Assembly (NCBI RefSeq): GCF_902764455.1
Contig: NZ_CACWVY010000006.1
Span: forward strand, 1-63,877
DNA from: an uncultured Methanobrevibacter sp.
GTDB lineage: Archaea; Methanobacteriota; Methanobacteria; Methanobacteriales; Methanobacteriaceae
Length of the DNA: 63,877 nucleotides
Reading direction: 5' to 3'
The translations under genes were made by a program, and so were the position numbers. Under the pieces are notes generated by a model. The model was not told the DNA's origin, did not search any database, and saw only the letters and a list, made by a program, of their open reading frames with translations. This document shows, piece after piece, positions 19,320 to 27,290 of this stretch (within the stretch, counting starts at the first letter, position 1; each line of letters begins with the position of its first letter).

Positions 19320-20075
19320 ATGCCAACAAGATACATAGGTGATGGATATTGGGAAATTGCTTCCCGTCAAATGAGTATTGTAACAAGAAGCGAACAACAA
19401 AGATTCAAAGATGCTAAAATCACAGTTATTGGTTGTGGAGGAATCGGTGGAGAAACCATTGAAATGCTTGCAAGAATGGGAATTGGCGAGCTGGTTTTAG
19501 TCGATAAAGACGCATTTGATTTATCTAATTTAAATAGACAGACTTTAGCATCAATAGCAGATTTAGGGCTTGAAAAAAGCTCAGTTGCTGCAGAAAAAGT
19601 GAGATTAATCAACCCTTATGTTAAAACAACCATCTTTAACGAACACATCGATCAGACAAACATCGATAAAGTCATTGGAGACTCCGATATTGTTATTGAC
19701 GCTTTAGATAATGTCCTAACAAGAGTAATTGTTTCCAGAAAAGCCCGTGAGAAAAAAATTCCATATATCCATGGTGCCATTCATGGAACAATGGGTCAAA
19801 TTACTGTATTTTTACCCAACAGTGACAAAACCTATGAAGAAATGTTCAATTTACCATCATTAGGTAAAGAATTAGATGATGAAACAATTGAAGCATTAAA
19901 AAATGTAACTTCCGGTGTTCCACCAGTTATCGGACCAACTCCAAATTTAATTGGATGTTTAGAAGCATTTGAAGCATATAAAATAATAACTGGAGTCGGA
20001 AAAGTTACCGTTGCTCCAAAAATATTAACATTTGATTTGCTTGATTTAGCTTCATTTAGCCTAGAAGAAATTTAA
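19320..20075 (+). CDS. HesA/MoeB/ThiF-type E1 adenylyltransferase
   Basis: 251 residues. Nucleotide-binding motif VIGCGGIGGETIEMLARMG (about residues 36-54), LVDKDAFDLSNLNRQ, DIVIDALDNVLTR, and the C-terminal IGPTPNLIGCLEAFEAYKII. These are the marks of the E1-like enzymes that adenylate the C-terminal glycine of ThiS/MoaD. The paired CxxC zinc motifs usual in MoeB and ThiF are missing, and there is no rhodanese domain. AGGTG precedes the ATG. Its likely partner is the 67-residue carrier at 16413. A hairpin terminator begins at its stop codon. Confidence 0.88.
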   Translation: MPTRYIGDGYWEIASRQMSIVTRSEQQRFKDAKITVIGCGGIGGETIEMLARMGIGELVLVDKDAFDLSNLNRQTLASIADLGLEKSSVAAEKVRLINPYVKTTIFNEHIDQTNIDKVIGDSDIVIDALDNVLTRVIVSRKAREKKIPYIHGAIHGTMGQITVFLPNSDKTYEEMFNLPSLGKELDDETIEALKNVTSGVPPVIGPTPNLIGCLEAFEAYKIITGVGKVTVAPKILTFDLLDLASFSLEEI

Positions 20076-20110
20076 ATAGATGTGAAAACATCTATTAAAC
20101 TTTATTTTTT
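20075..20110 (+). terminator. Hairpin terminator with GAAA loop
   Basis: AATAGATGT (20075-20083) and ACATCTATT (20088-20096) form a perfect 9-bp stem closed by the tetraloop GAAA, followed by TTTATTTTTT. The A-rich sequence on the far side may let it work for the convergent fdhD transcript too. Confidence 0.8.
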
Positions 20111-20119
20111 AAAAAAAAA

Positions 20120-20950
20120 CTATTTTTCCAAATTTACACGTTCCGGTGCAGTAAAAATAGTAAATCTGTTACCTCTTACAAAACCAACCATAGTAATATT
20201 ACCTGCACGAGCCACATCAATACCTGATGATGCAGGAGCTGCATTTGAAATAATTATTGGAATTCCAACCCTTATAACTTTTATTAACATATCTGCAGGC
20301 ATTCTTCCACTATATGAAATATAACATTTACTAAAATCATAGCCTTCCCTTGAAGCTGCACCAATAACCTTATCAACCGCAACATGGCGGCTTACATCCT
20401 CCCTGATGATGATTTTATCTTCAAATTTTAGTTGTGCTACATGAACCCCTGCAGTTTTCTGCCAGATTTTAGCCTCATCAGTTAGATGTTTGATATCTTT
20501 AATTATTTGGGTTGCATTAATTTTTAAATCAGAAGTATTTGGTTCTATTGTTTTTAACTCAGAGCGTATTCCACCAGCATTATCAGAATTAACTCCCTGA
20601 TATTCAAGCAGTCTGCAAACACATGCATGTTCACAGTTTCCCTTTCTCTCCTGAACAATGCCCTCCTGTTCCAAATCTTCTTCCGGATCATGATTCAGAT
20701 TTGTAGAGACCAAAACATTTGTCCCATCCAAAGTTATTGACTCAATATCCGAATAATCCTTTATTAATCCTTCACCAAGACAGTATCCTATTGCAAAATC
20801 CTCCAAATCTTTTGGATATGTTGAAAACTTACGCGGAGGTAGATAATCAATGAATAAATAAGTATATTCGTCATCTACACTGTTTTCTTTAATTGTTTCA
20901 TATTTACCATCTTCCCATCGTATTACATCAGTTTGTCTTAGAAAATCCAT
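20120..20950 (-). CDS. fdhD: Formate dehydrogenase accessory sulfurtransferase FdhD
   Basis: 276 residues. FdhD passes sulfur from a cysteine desulfurase to the Mo/W-bis-pterin cofactor of formate dehydrogenase. Family signatures: DFAIGYCLGEGLI, KTAGVHVAQL, EDVSRHVAVDKVIGAA, YSGRMPADMLIKVIRVGIP, SNAAPASSGIDVA. The sulfur-relay cysteines normally form CxxC; here they read C-x3-C-x-C (NCEHACVCRLLE, about residues 106-112), which is unusual. I choose the ATG at 20948-20950 behind GGGGTG. Operator-like site 4 lies 14 bases upstream. Confidence 0.9.
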   Translation of the reverse strand: MDFLRQTDVIRWEDGKYETIKENSVDDEYTYLFIDYLPPRKFSTYPKDLEDFAIGYCLGEGLIKDYSDIESITLDGTNVLVSTNLNHDPEEDLEQEGIVQERKGNCEHACVCRLLEYQGVNSDNAGGIRSELKTIEPNTSDLKINATQIIKDIKHLTDEAKIWQKTAGVHVAQLKFEDKIIIREDVSRHVAVDKVIGAASREGYDFSKCYISYSGRMPADMLIKVIRVGIPIIISNAAPASSGIDVARAGNITMVGFVRGNRFTIFTAPERVNLEK

Positions 20951-20963
20951 CAAAACACCCCAT

Positions 20964-20978
20964 TAACAATTGTTATAT
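20964..20978 (-). promoter_or_regulatory. Operator-like site 4 (TAACAATTGTTATAT)
   Basis: Same 15-mer as sites 1 and 2. It sits between a TATA candidate (about 20976-20990, minus strand) and the fdhD Shine-Dalgarno sequence, so it would cover the transcript start. Confidence 0.78.
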
Positions 20979-20999
20979 ATTATATTAAAAAAATTTAAT

Positions 21000-22388
21000 T
21001 TAATTTTTAACCAAAGCAATGTCTGCATACTTTTTAACTCTTTCATATTCTTTGGAATCTATTTTTTTCAGGTTATTAATGCTTGTTTTCTTGTTATTTT
21101 TAGATAAATCCCTGTGGGCATTAATATAACCCTCTTCCTCAATGATTTTTAAAAGTCTTTTTCCATAGGTCAAATCAGGATTTGAAACACGACCAAGCAT
21201 CAAAGTCAATGTATCAAATTCATCAAATCCCACAACTTCACACATTCCAAACATTTCATTGATAATCTCGGAAGCCCAGCTTTTAAGAGTAACTTCCCTG
21301 CCATCTCTCAATAGTCTCATCGAATCAACATATGCTTTCTCAGCAGTATTTTCCTCATTGATTTTAGCTTCCTTCTGCCAATCGTCATAATCTGATTCCT
21401 CTTTAATCAACATGTATATTAAAAATAAATGCAAAAATTTCATGTCATGCTTTACAAGACCACACTGATAAAACGGGTTAATATCCAATGTTCTTATCTC
21501 AATATATTCAATTCCATCAGTATTTAGTGAATTCAATAAATCTTGAGGATTTTTTGGTTTTAATCTGATTTGAGTATATAACTCCTTTGCCTCAGACAAA
21601 TCGCCATTTTCAATGAAAGAATTAACATCCCTTGAAAACTCTTCAACAGAATTATAAGAAGGGTACAGGTCTTTTAGATTCTTATATCCGCAAGATGCAT
21701 TTCTAAATGAGGGTCCTTTTGTAGAATAATAGCTGCCGAAATCATCACGAGCATCCATTAAATGAATACACTCATTGGAAAATGTTTTATGAGACCCGAT
21801 TGAACAGCCGGTCAAATAAATAATTAACCAACAATATCTTAGGTAATTCCTAGTTATTTTTAAATAAACATTGTTTTTGAACTCTTTAAAACTCAAATCA
21901 CTACCTTCCATAGCGTATAAATCTTTTAAGAAATCATCTGAAAATGAAAAATTAAAATGAACTCCAGAAATCATCTGCTTTTTAACACCATATTTTTTAG
22001 CCAAATCCTCACGATACTTTTGAGAAGATGCTCCTTCATCGGAATATTGAGCTATAGGAATCTGATCCCAATACGGCAAAATACATGGAATGGATTGAAA
22101 CCAGAGATATTCATCATGCGGAAGGGATGCATTCACCAAATCAGCAATCAGAGAAAATGTATCAAATGCCTTATCAATTGTATTAAATGTAGGAGTGATA
22201 ATTTCAATCTGACTTTCTGAAAAATCAGTAGTAACTAAAGGATTAGTCAATTTATCCCCAAATACTTCAGGATGAGGGGATAATGATAATTCACCATCAC
22301 CTTTGGCTCTCAAGCTCTCCCATTCAATTCCAAATGAACCTGACAAAATTTCATCCAAAGATAATTTGGATAAGCTTAATAATTTCAT
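21000..22388 (-). CDS. Glutamate-cysteine ligase, GshA/GshF-type
   Basis: 462 residues. The N-terminal signature GIEWESLRAKGDGELSLSPH and the TTDFSESQIEIITP segment match proteobacterial-type GshA, which joins the gamma-carboxyl of Glu to Cys with ATP. Further parts (SGVHFNFSFSD, YLTGCSIGSHKTF, IEYIEIRTLDINPF) follow the GshA order. No C-terminal ATP-grasp GshB domain is present. Methanogens are not known as glutathione producers, so this gene is unexpected and may be acquired from bacteria. GGAGG lies five bases before the ATG at 22386-22388; the frame continues upstream into the preceding gene. It is the last of three genes in a unit. Confidence 0.82.
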   Translation of the reverse strand: MKLLSLSKLSLDEILSGSFGIEWESLRAKGDGELSLSPHPEVFGDKLTNPLVTTDFSESQIEIITPTFNTIDKAFDTFSLIADLVNASLPHDEYLWFQSIPCILPYWDQIPIAQYSDEGASSQKYREDLAKKYGVKKQMISGVHFNFSFSDDFLKDLYAMEGSDLSFKEFKNNVYLKITRNYLRYCWLIIYLTGCSIGSHKTFSNECIHLMDARDDFGSYYSTKGPSFRNASCGYKNLKDLYPSYNSVEEFSRDVNSFIENGDLSEAKELYTQIRLKPKNPQDLLNSLNTDGIEYIEIRTLDINPFYQCGLVKHDMKFLHLFLIYMLIKEESDYDDWQKEAKINEENTAEKAYVDSMRLLRDGREVTLKSWASEIINEMFGMCEVVGFDEFDTLTLMLGRVSNPDLTYGKRLLKIIEEEGYINAHRDLSKNNKKTSINNLKKIDSKEYERVKKYADIALVKN

Positions 22389-22401
22389 TTGAACCTCCAA
22401 A

Positions 22402-23799
22402 TTAAATCTCACACGGTTTGCTATACTCTTCAATAATCTTTTCTATATTTACATTTCTATTCAATGAATTAATTAAATCTTTTCCCGGATTTGTATGATT
22501 TTTTATACGTTCGAATAATGGATTTAAAAATATTTCTTCACCAAATCCTCTTTCTTTAAGTCCAAGACTTGCCAAATCAACAATATCCTTGCATAACCTA
22601 CACAATTCTCTTTTATTTACAAAGATAGGAAGTTCATCCCGAATGAACAATTTTCTAAGTTCATTAGCCGTATACCCCTTATTGTATATCACATCATCAT
22701 TTGAAATTAACTCATCCAAATCATCCAGCTTATCATTTAAACCCAAATGAAATGCTGCAACAGACATTGAATCCCTAATAGGTTGGGTACATACACTTCT
22801 AAATTCAACAGTTCCTCTGAATGTCAAATTAATAAATTTAAAAGGCCTTAAATATTGAATATCATCTAAGGAAGGTTTTACATCTATACTTTGGTATTTT
22901 CCACCACAAAAAACTTCACCAGAAACGCTTTCCCGATTGAAATAATCCAGAACATTCATTGATGGAAAATTAATATAGACCCCATTACGCATTACACAAT
23001 ACATATTCAGAGATTCAAGATAAGCCTGAAGCCCATCAAGGTCATTGAAATCAACATCATACATTCCAATATTATGAGGATTTACTCCATGAGTCGAATA
23101 TTCCCACAGTATATCTCTAAAACAAGTTAAATGAGGATTTTCTTCATATAAAACTGAATTAGAAAATAATAATGCCTTAATTGGTTCAATTTTAGAAAAT
23201 ACATTAATTGTTTTAACTAAGTCTTCCCTATACACATCCAACTGCACTTGAGAAGCAGATGAAAACATTCCATATTCAGGGTATTGATGAAAAGGAAATG
23301 TTAAATCATCATAATTTTCAAATGATTGCAAATGATGATAAAGCATCAAATACCTCTCAGAAGGAATTGGAATATGATTATTATATTTCCTATAAGGATT
23401 AATACCCATTCCAGTTAATGTATGATTATACTCATTGAAAGATTCTTTTATAAATGAATAATACTCACAAAAACGATCATTAATAGTAAACAAATCTTTT
23501 TCACGACCCATTGCAAATTCAATATTATTGTATGAACAGTCATAACAGACAATATCATCTGTTTTAGGGTTTTTTAAAGAAAATATATTCCCGTCATAAT
23601 CTATACCGTCAGCTTTAAAATCAGAAAACTGATTTTTGAATTTATCAGTTATTTTGTGAACAACATTAAAATCAACAGCTTCTTTATTAAGATTAACAAT
23701 AGGAATTTCAATTTCAATACCAATAAAATTCTTTTTTTGATTAGTTGGTTTTATAAACTCATCATACAATTTATTCTTTACCAAATCCTCATTAATCAT
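22402..23799 (-). CDS. GCS2/EgtA-like glutamate-cysteine ligase homologue
   Basis: About 465 residues. The N-terminal strand FIGIEIEIPIVNL and the late motif GTVEFRSVCTQPI are typical of the second class of glutamate-cysteine ligases (plant-type/EgtA/GCS2 superfamily). It is clearly different in sequence from the GshA-type gene beside it, so the pair is not a tandem duplication. It could form a different gamma-glutamyl or amide bond. I use the ATG at 23797-23799, preceded by GGGATGA; it overlaps the upstream stop by eight bases, so the two are translationally coupled. Confidence 0.72.
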   Translation of the reverse strand: MINEDLVKNKLYDEFIKPTNQKKNFIGIEIEIPIVNLNKEAVDFNVVHKITDKFKNQFSDFKADGIDYDGNIFSLKNPKTDDIVCYDCSYNNIEFAMGREKDLFTINDRFCEYYSFIKESFNEYNHTLTGMGINPYRKYNNHIPIPSERYLMLYHHLQSFENYDDLTFPFHQYPEYGMFSSASQVQLDVYREDLVKTINVFSKIEPIKALLFSNSVLYEENPHLTCFRDILWEYSTHGVNPHNIGMYDVDFNDLDGLQAYLESLNMYCVMRNGVYINFPSMNVLDYFNRESVSGEVFCGGKYQSIDVKPSLDDIQYLRPFKFINLTFRGTVEFRSVCTQPIRDSMSVAAFHLGLNDKLDDLDELISNDDVIYNKGYTANELRKLFIRDELPIFVNKRELCRLCKDIVDLASLGLKERGFGEEIFLNPLFERIKNHTNPGKDLINSLNRNVNIEKIIEEYSKPCEI

Positions 23800-24589
23800 T
23801 AATGTCATCCCGATTTATTGATTTTAAAAACCCTTCAATGGCTTTTTCATGTTCTTCTGTTAATATAAATTCATTTTCATGCTCTTCACTTTCAAAAATG
23901 ATATTACCATCAATTAATCCGAATAATTTATTCAACTCCACAGGTTTCCAATTTTCATCATCAGTTAATGGAGTTGAAGCAACCAGAAAGCTTTCATCAT
24001 CTTTGAGATAATATAATGAATCCCTCATGTTAGAGTGAATGTAAGTTAAATCACCATCATAAAACATCAAATTAAGTTTATTATTTTTAGACAAATCAGC
24101 TACAATATCAGTTAATAAATTAAAACGTTCTTTAATTGTTGATAATCTGCCTTTATCTCTTTCAAATTCATTGACTTTATCGATAATATATAGGAGTATT
24201 CGCTCAGAATCTGTATTGCCTTTTTCCTTTTTAATATAGTCATTTAGTTTAGGATAATCAAAGATGGTTCCGTTATGGATTAACATCCAAGACCTATTGT
24301 TATCATCAGCTTCTGTAAATGGGTGACAATTGGGAGATATAATCTCACCCATAGTGGCTAACCGAATATGAGCGAATACATTTTTTCCAATAACAGGATT
24401 AGATAATATATTTTTTAAGTGTTCACTACATGATGCTTTCATAGGCTCTTTATCTATAACAAATTCATTTGATTGCATATTAGCTAATCCCCATCCATGC
24501 GGATGATCTTCAGAGTGATTATAAAAACATTCAAGACATTCATTTACTTGTTTTGGCGTATTAGAATTAAAACAAAAAATTTCACACAT
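23792..24589 (-). CDS. Class II glutamine amidotransferase-like protein (EgtC/YafJ type)
   Basis: 265 residues. The N-terminal nucleophile is Cys2 (MCEIFCF), followed by PHGWGLANM, FAHIRLATMGE, CHPF, IHNGTIFDYP and GNTDSERILLY, the order of class II amidotransferase domains. No synthase domain follows, as in EgtC, which removes the glutamyl group from gamma-glutamyl intermediates in ergothioneine synthesis. Linkage to two glutamate-cysteine-ligase-like genes makes a gamma-glutamyl hydrolase role attractive, but EgtB and EgtD are absent from the window. It is the first gene of the three-gene unit, with GGGGGGAT before the ATG and operator-like site 5 upstream. Confidence 0.82.
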   Translation of the reverse strand: MCEIFCFNSNTPKQVNECLECFYNHSEDHPHGWGLANMQSNEFVIDKEPMKASCSEHLKNILSNPVIGKNVFAHIRLATMGEIISPNCHPFTEADDNNRSWMLIHNGTIFDYPKLNDYIKKEKGNTDSERILLYIIDKVNEFERDKGRLSTIKERFNLLTDIVADLSKNNKLNLMFYDGDLTYIHSNMRDSLYYLKDDESFLVASTPLTDDENWKPVELNKLFGLIDGNIIFESEEHENEFILTEEHEKAIEGFLKSINRDDIND

Positions 24590-24610
24590 ACACTATCCCC
24601 CCATTATTGA

Positions 24611-24637
24611 TTATTACAATTGAGTAAATTGTAATAA
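24611..24637. promoter_or_regulatory. 11-bp inverted repeat in the leader of the EgtC-like unit
   Basis: TTATTACAATT (24611-24621) and AATTGTAATAA (24627-24637) are perfect inverted arms with a five-base spacer. The half-site resembles the TAACAATTGTTA operator with TTACAATT in place of TAACAATT, so it may be a second binding site for the same regulator. It overlaps site 5 by three bases. Confidence 0.55.
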
Positions 24638-24649
24638 CTATTGTTATAT
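24635..24649 (-). promoter_or_regulatory. Operator-like site 5 (TAACTATTGTTATAT)
   Basis: Same sequence as site 3. On the minus strand it lies just after TATA-like TTTATATAAC and GTTATATAAC elements and 46 bases before the EgtC-like ATG. Confidence 0.75.
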
Positions 24650-24740
24650 AACTTATGTTATATAAATTTTTTTGAAAATAAGGCAGACCAAAAAATCAAA
24701 AAAAAAAAATAATAAAATCATGAAATTTAATTACAAACTG

Positions 24741-27203
24741 TTAAAACAATACTTTTTCACTTAAATATTTACCTGTCAAACTCTTTTTAGAGCTGATAAC
24801 ATCCTCTAAAGTTCCGCAGGCCAATATTTCACCGCCCCAGTAATCATCATCAATGCCAATGTCAATAATATAATCAGCATTGGCAATTAAATCCAAATCA
24901 TGTTCAATAACAATTATAGTAGCTCCTTTGTCAATTAAATGGTCGAATACATCAATTAATACTTTAACGTCCAATGGATGAAGACCAATTGTCGGCTCAT
25001 CGAAGACAAATACTGAATTTTTCTGGGACTTTCCAATCTCTGAAGCCAATTTCAGCCTTTGAGCTTCACCACCAGACAGACTAGGGGTTGCTTCACCTAA
25101 AGTCAGATAACCTAAACCCAAATCCGATAACTTCTGCAATTTAGAAGTAACTTTAGAAAGCTCAAATAACTCTTCAATAGCTTCATCAACTGTCAAGCTC
25201 ATTATATCTGCAATGGAAAGTCCATTGAATTTAATTTCTTCTACTTTTTTATCATATCTAAGCCCATTACAATCAGGACAGGCCATTTCAACATCGGGCA
25301 AGAACTGCACATCCATTGAAACATTGCCTGTTCCGTTACATGTCCCACATCTCAGTTTTCCAGTATTGTATGAAAAATCAGCCATTTTATACTCATCAGT
25401 CAATTTGGCAAATTCATGCCTTAAATCATCAAGGACTTTAGAATATGTCGCCACAGTACTTCTTACATTTTTACCAATTGGAACACTATCAATCAAATCT
25501 ATTTTTTTAATGCCATCGCAATCCAAATCCTTAATGAATGCAGGCAAATCTTCACCGTTAATGTGAGCTTTAACTGCAGGATAGAGTGCTTCTAAAAGTA
25601 AAGTTGTTTTTCCACTTCCTGAAACCCCAGTAACTACTGTTAACTTTCCTTTCGGTATTTCAACGTTCATTTCTTTCACATTATGAATCCTTGAAGTTTT
25701 AATTGATATTTCACCATTCTCAAAGATTTCACCAGATTTATCCCTTATGATGATTTTTTCTGAATTTGAGAGAAATGGGGCAATTTGTGAGGAGTTATTA
25801 TTAATGATTTCATCCAAGGATCCCTTTGCAATAATATTTCCACCATCAGCACCTGCAGTTGGACCCAATTCAATCATATAATCAGCAATATTTAACATTT
25901 TAACATCATGATCAACCAAAATAATAGAATTTCCATCATCCACCAGCCTCCGGATAACATTAATCAAGCCGTCAACATTATTCGGATGAAGACCGATTGA
26001 AGGCTCATCCAAAACATATAATACTCCTGTTGTGTGATTTTTCAATGTTTTAGCAATCTGCACTCTTTGAAGCTCACCAGTGGATAATGTGTTTGAAGGC
26101 CTGTCAAGTGAAATGTAGCTTAAACCCAAATCAAGCAGAATATTTGCATCATCCATAAACTCATCTGCAATATCTTCTGCCATTTGTCTAACACCTTCCG
26201 GCAAAGCGTTAATGACTTCAGGAATCCATAAAACCAATTCCTTTAAGTTCATTTTGCAGGCTTCAGCAAGATTAATTCCACCTAAAAGAGTTTCACGAGC
26301 TTTTGAATTAATTCGAGTTCCTTCACAATCACTGCAGACCTTCGTTTTTAAAAATTTATTAATTTTTGTTAGTCCTTTTTCGGTTTTTGCATTTTTTAAG
26401 GCTTCTTCAATGGCCCTGTGAGCATTTCTATACTCTGCATTCAACTCAAATAACTTACCGTTTTTAGAGGGAATGTTAATGTATTTTTTAACTGCAGGAC
26501 CATTATAAACAATGTCTTTTTCTTTTTCAGATAAATCTTTAAATGGAACATCCAGTCTGACTCCCAGCTCTCCTGCCACATGATACATCCATGAAATACC
26601 AAACTGATTCCATGCATCGACAGCACCTTCTTCAATTGTTTTTGTATCATCTAAAACAAGTTTGGAATCATCGACATCACGCATAAATCCTGTACCTGCA
26701 CATGTCGGACAGGCACCATCAGAATTGAATGCATATTCTTCAGCCCCAAGACCATAGAACTCTTCACCACATTCATGGCATTTCAATGGAATTTCACGAG
26801 CCACATTTAGTGTTGGCTCCTGCATATGTCCATTTGGGCAAAAGTAGTTTCCACATCTTGAATATAATAATCTCAAAGAGTTTAAAAGTTCTGTTGAAGT
26901 TCCAAAAGTAGATCTGATATTTGGAATATTCGGCCTTTGGTGAAGAGCCAGTGCTGCCGGAACATACTGAATTAAATCAACCTGAGCTTTTTGGGATTGA
27001 GTTATTCTTCGGCGAGTATAGGTAGACAGAGCATCAAGATATCTGCGAGACCCTTCTGAATACAATACTCCTAGAGCCAGAGAAGATTTTCCGCTTCCTG
27101 AAACTCCACTAATAGCTACAATTTTTCCAAGGGGAATATCAATGTCAATATTTTTTAGATTATGAACTTTAGCTCCTCGAACGATTATCATATCATTATA
27201 CAT
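24741..27203 (-). CDS. UvrA-like ABC ATPase lacking the UvrB-binding domain
   Basis: 820 residues against about 940 for repair UvrA. Two ABC modules: Walker A ISGVSGSGKSSLALG near the N terminus with signature LSTGELQRVQIAKTL, then VTGVSGSGKTTLLLE with LSGGEAQRLKLASEIG. Zinc motifs CHECGEE-CPTCAGTG and CGTCNGTGN-CPDCNG are kept. After the first Walker A the chain goes from GHMQEPTLNV straight to the first zinc module, so the UvrB-binding insert is missing. This is the UvrA2/DrrC-like class, implicated in tolerance of DNA-binding drugs. No Shine-Dalgarno sequence is seen, and a TATA element near 27230 suggests a leaderless mRNA. Confidence 0.88.
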   Translation of the reverse strand: MYNDMIIVRGAKVHNLKNIDIDIPLGKIVAISGVSGSGKSSLALGVLYSEGSRRYLDALSTYTRRRITQSQKAQVDLIQYVPAALALHQRPNIPNIRSTFGTSTELLNSLRLLYSRCGNYFCPNGHMQEPTLNVAREIPLKCHECGEEFYGLGAEEYAFNSDGACPTCAGTGFMRDVDDSKLVLDDTKTIEEGAVDAWNQFGISWMYHVAGELGVRLDVPFKDLSEKEKDIVYNGPAVKKYINIPSKNGKLFELNAEYRNAHRAIEEALKNAKTEKGLTKINKFLKTKVCSDCEGTRINSKARETLLGGINLAEACKMNLKELVLWIPEVINALPEGVRQMAEDIADEFMDDANILLDLGLSYISLDRPSNTLSTGELQRVQIAKTLKNHTTGVLYVLDEPSIGLHPNNVDGLINVIRRLVDDGNSIILVDHDVKMLNIADYMIELGPTAGADGGNIIAKGSLDEIINNNSSQIAPFLSNSEKIIIRDKSGEIFENGEISIKTSRIHNVKEMNVEIPKGKLTVVTGVSGSGKTTLLLEALYPAVKAHINGEDLPAFIKDLDCDGIKKIDLIDSVPIGKNVRSTVATYSKVLDDLRHEFAKLTDEYKMADFSYNTGKLRCGTCNGTGNVSMDVQFLPDVEMACPDCNGLRYDKKVEEIKFNGLSIADIMSLTVDEAIEELFELSKVTSKLQKLSDLGLGYLTLGEATPSLSGGEAQRLKLASEIGKSQKNSVFVFDEPTIGLHPLDVKVLIDVFDHLIDKGATIIVIEHDLDLIANADYIIDIGIDDDYWGGEILACGTLEDVISSKKSLTGKYLSEKVLF

Positions 27204-27290
27204 GATATATTATTTGAAAATATACTATAATAAAAATTAGGGATAAATCAATGAAAGAGTTAATTAAAAAAAAAATAGAGCGAAAAAGAA

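Noticed and set aside
22402-23799. The two ligase genes as a tandem duplication
   Set aside because: Their signature motifs belong to different ligase classes and no shared blocks are visible beyond the general fold.
24290-24306. Possible sixth operator, CTATTGTTATCAT
   Set aside because: It lies inside the EgtC-like coding region, lacks the TAAC half and is explained by codon usage.
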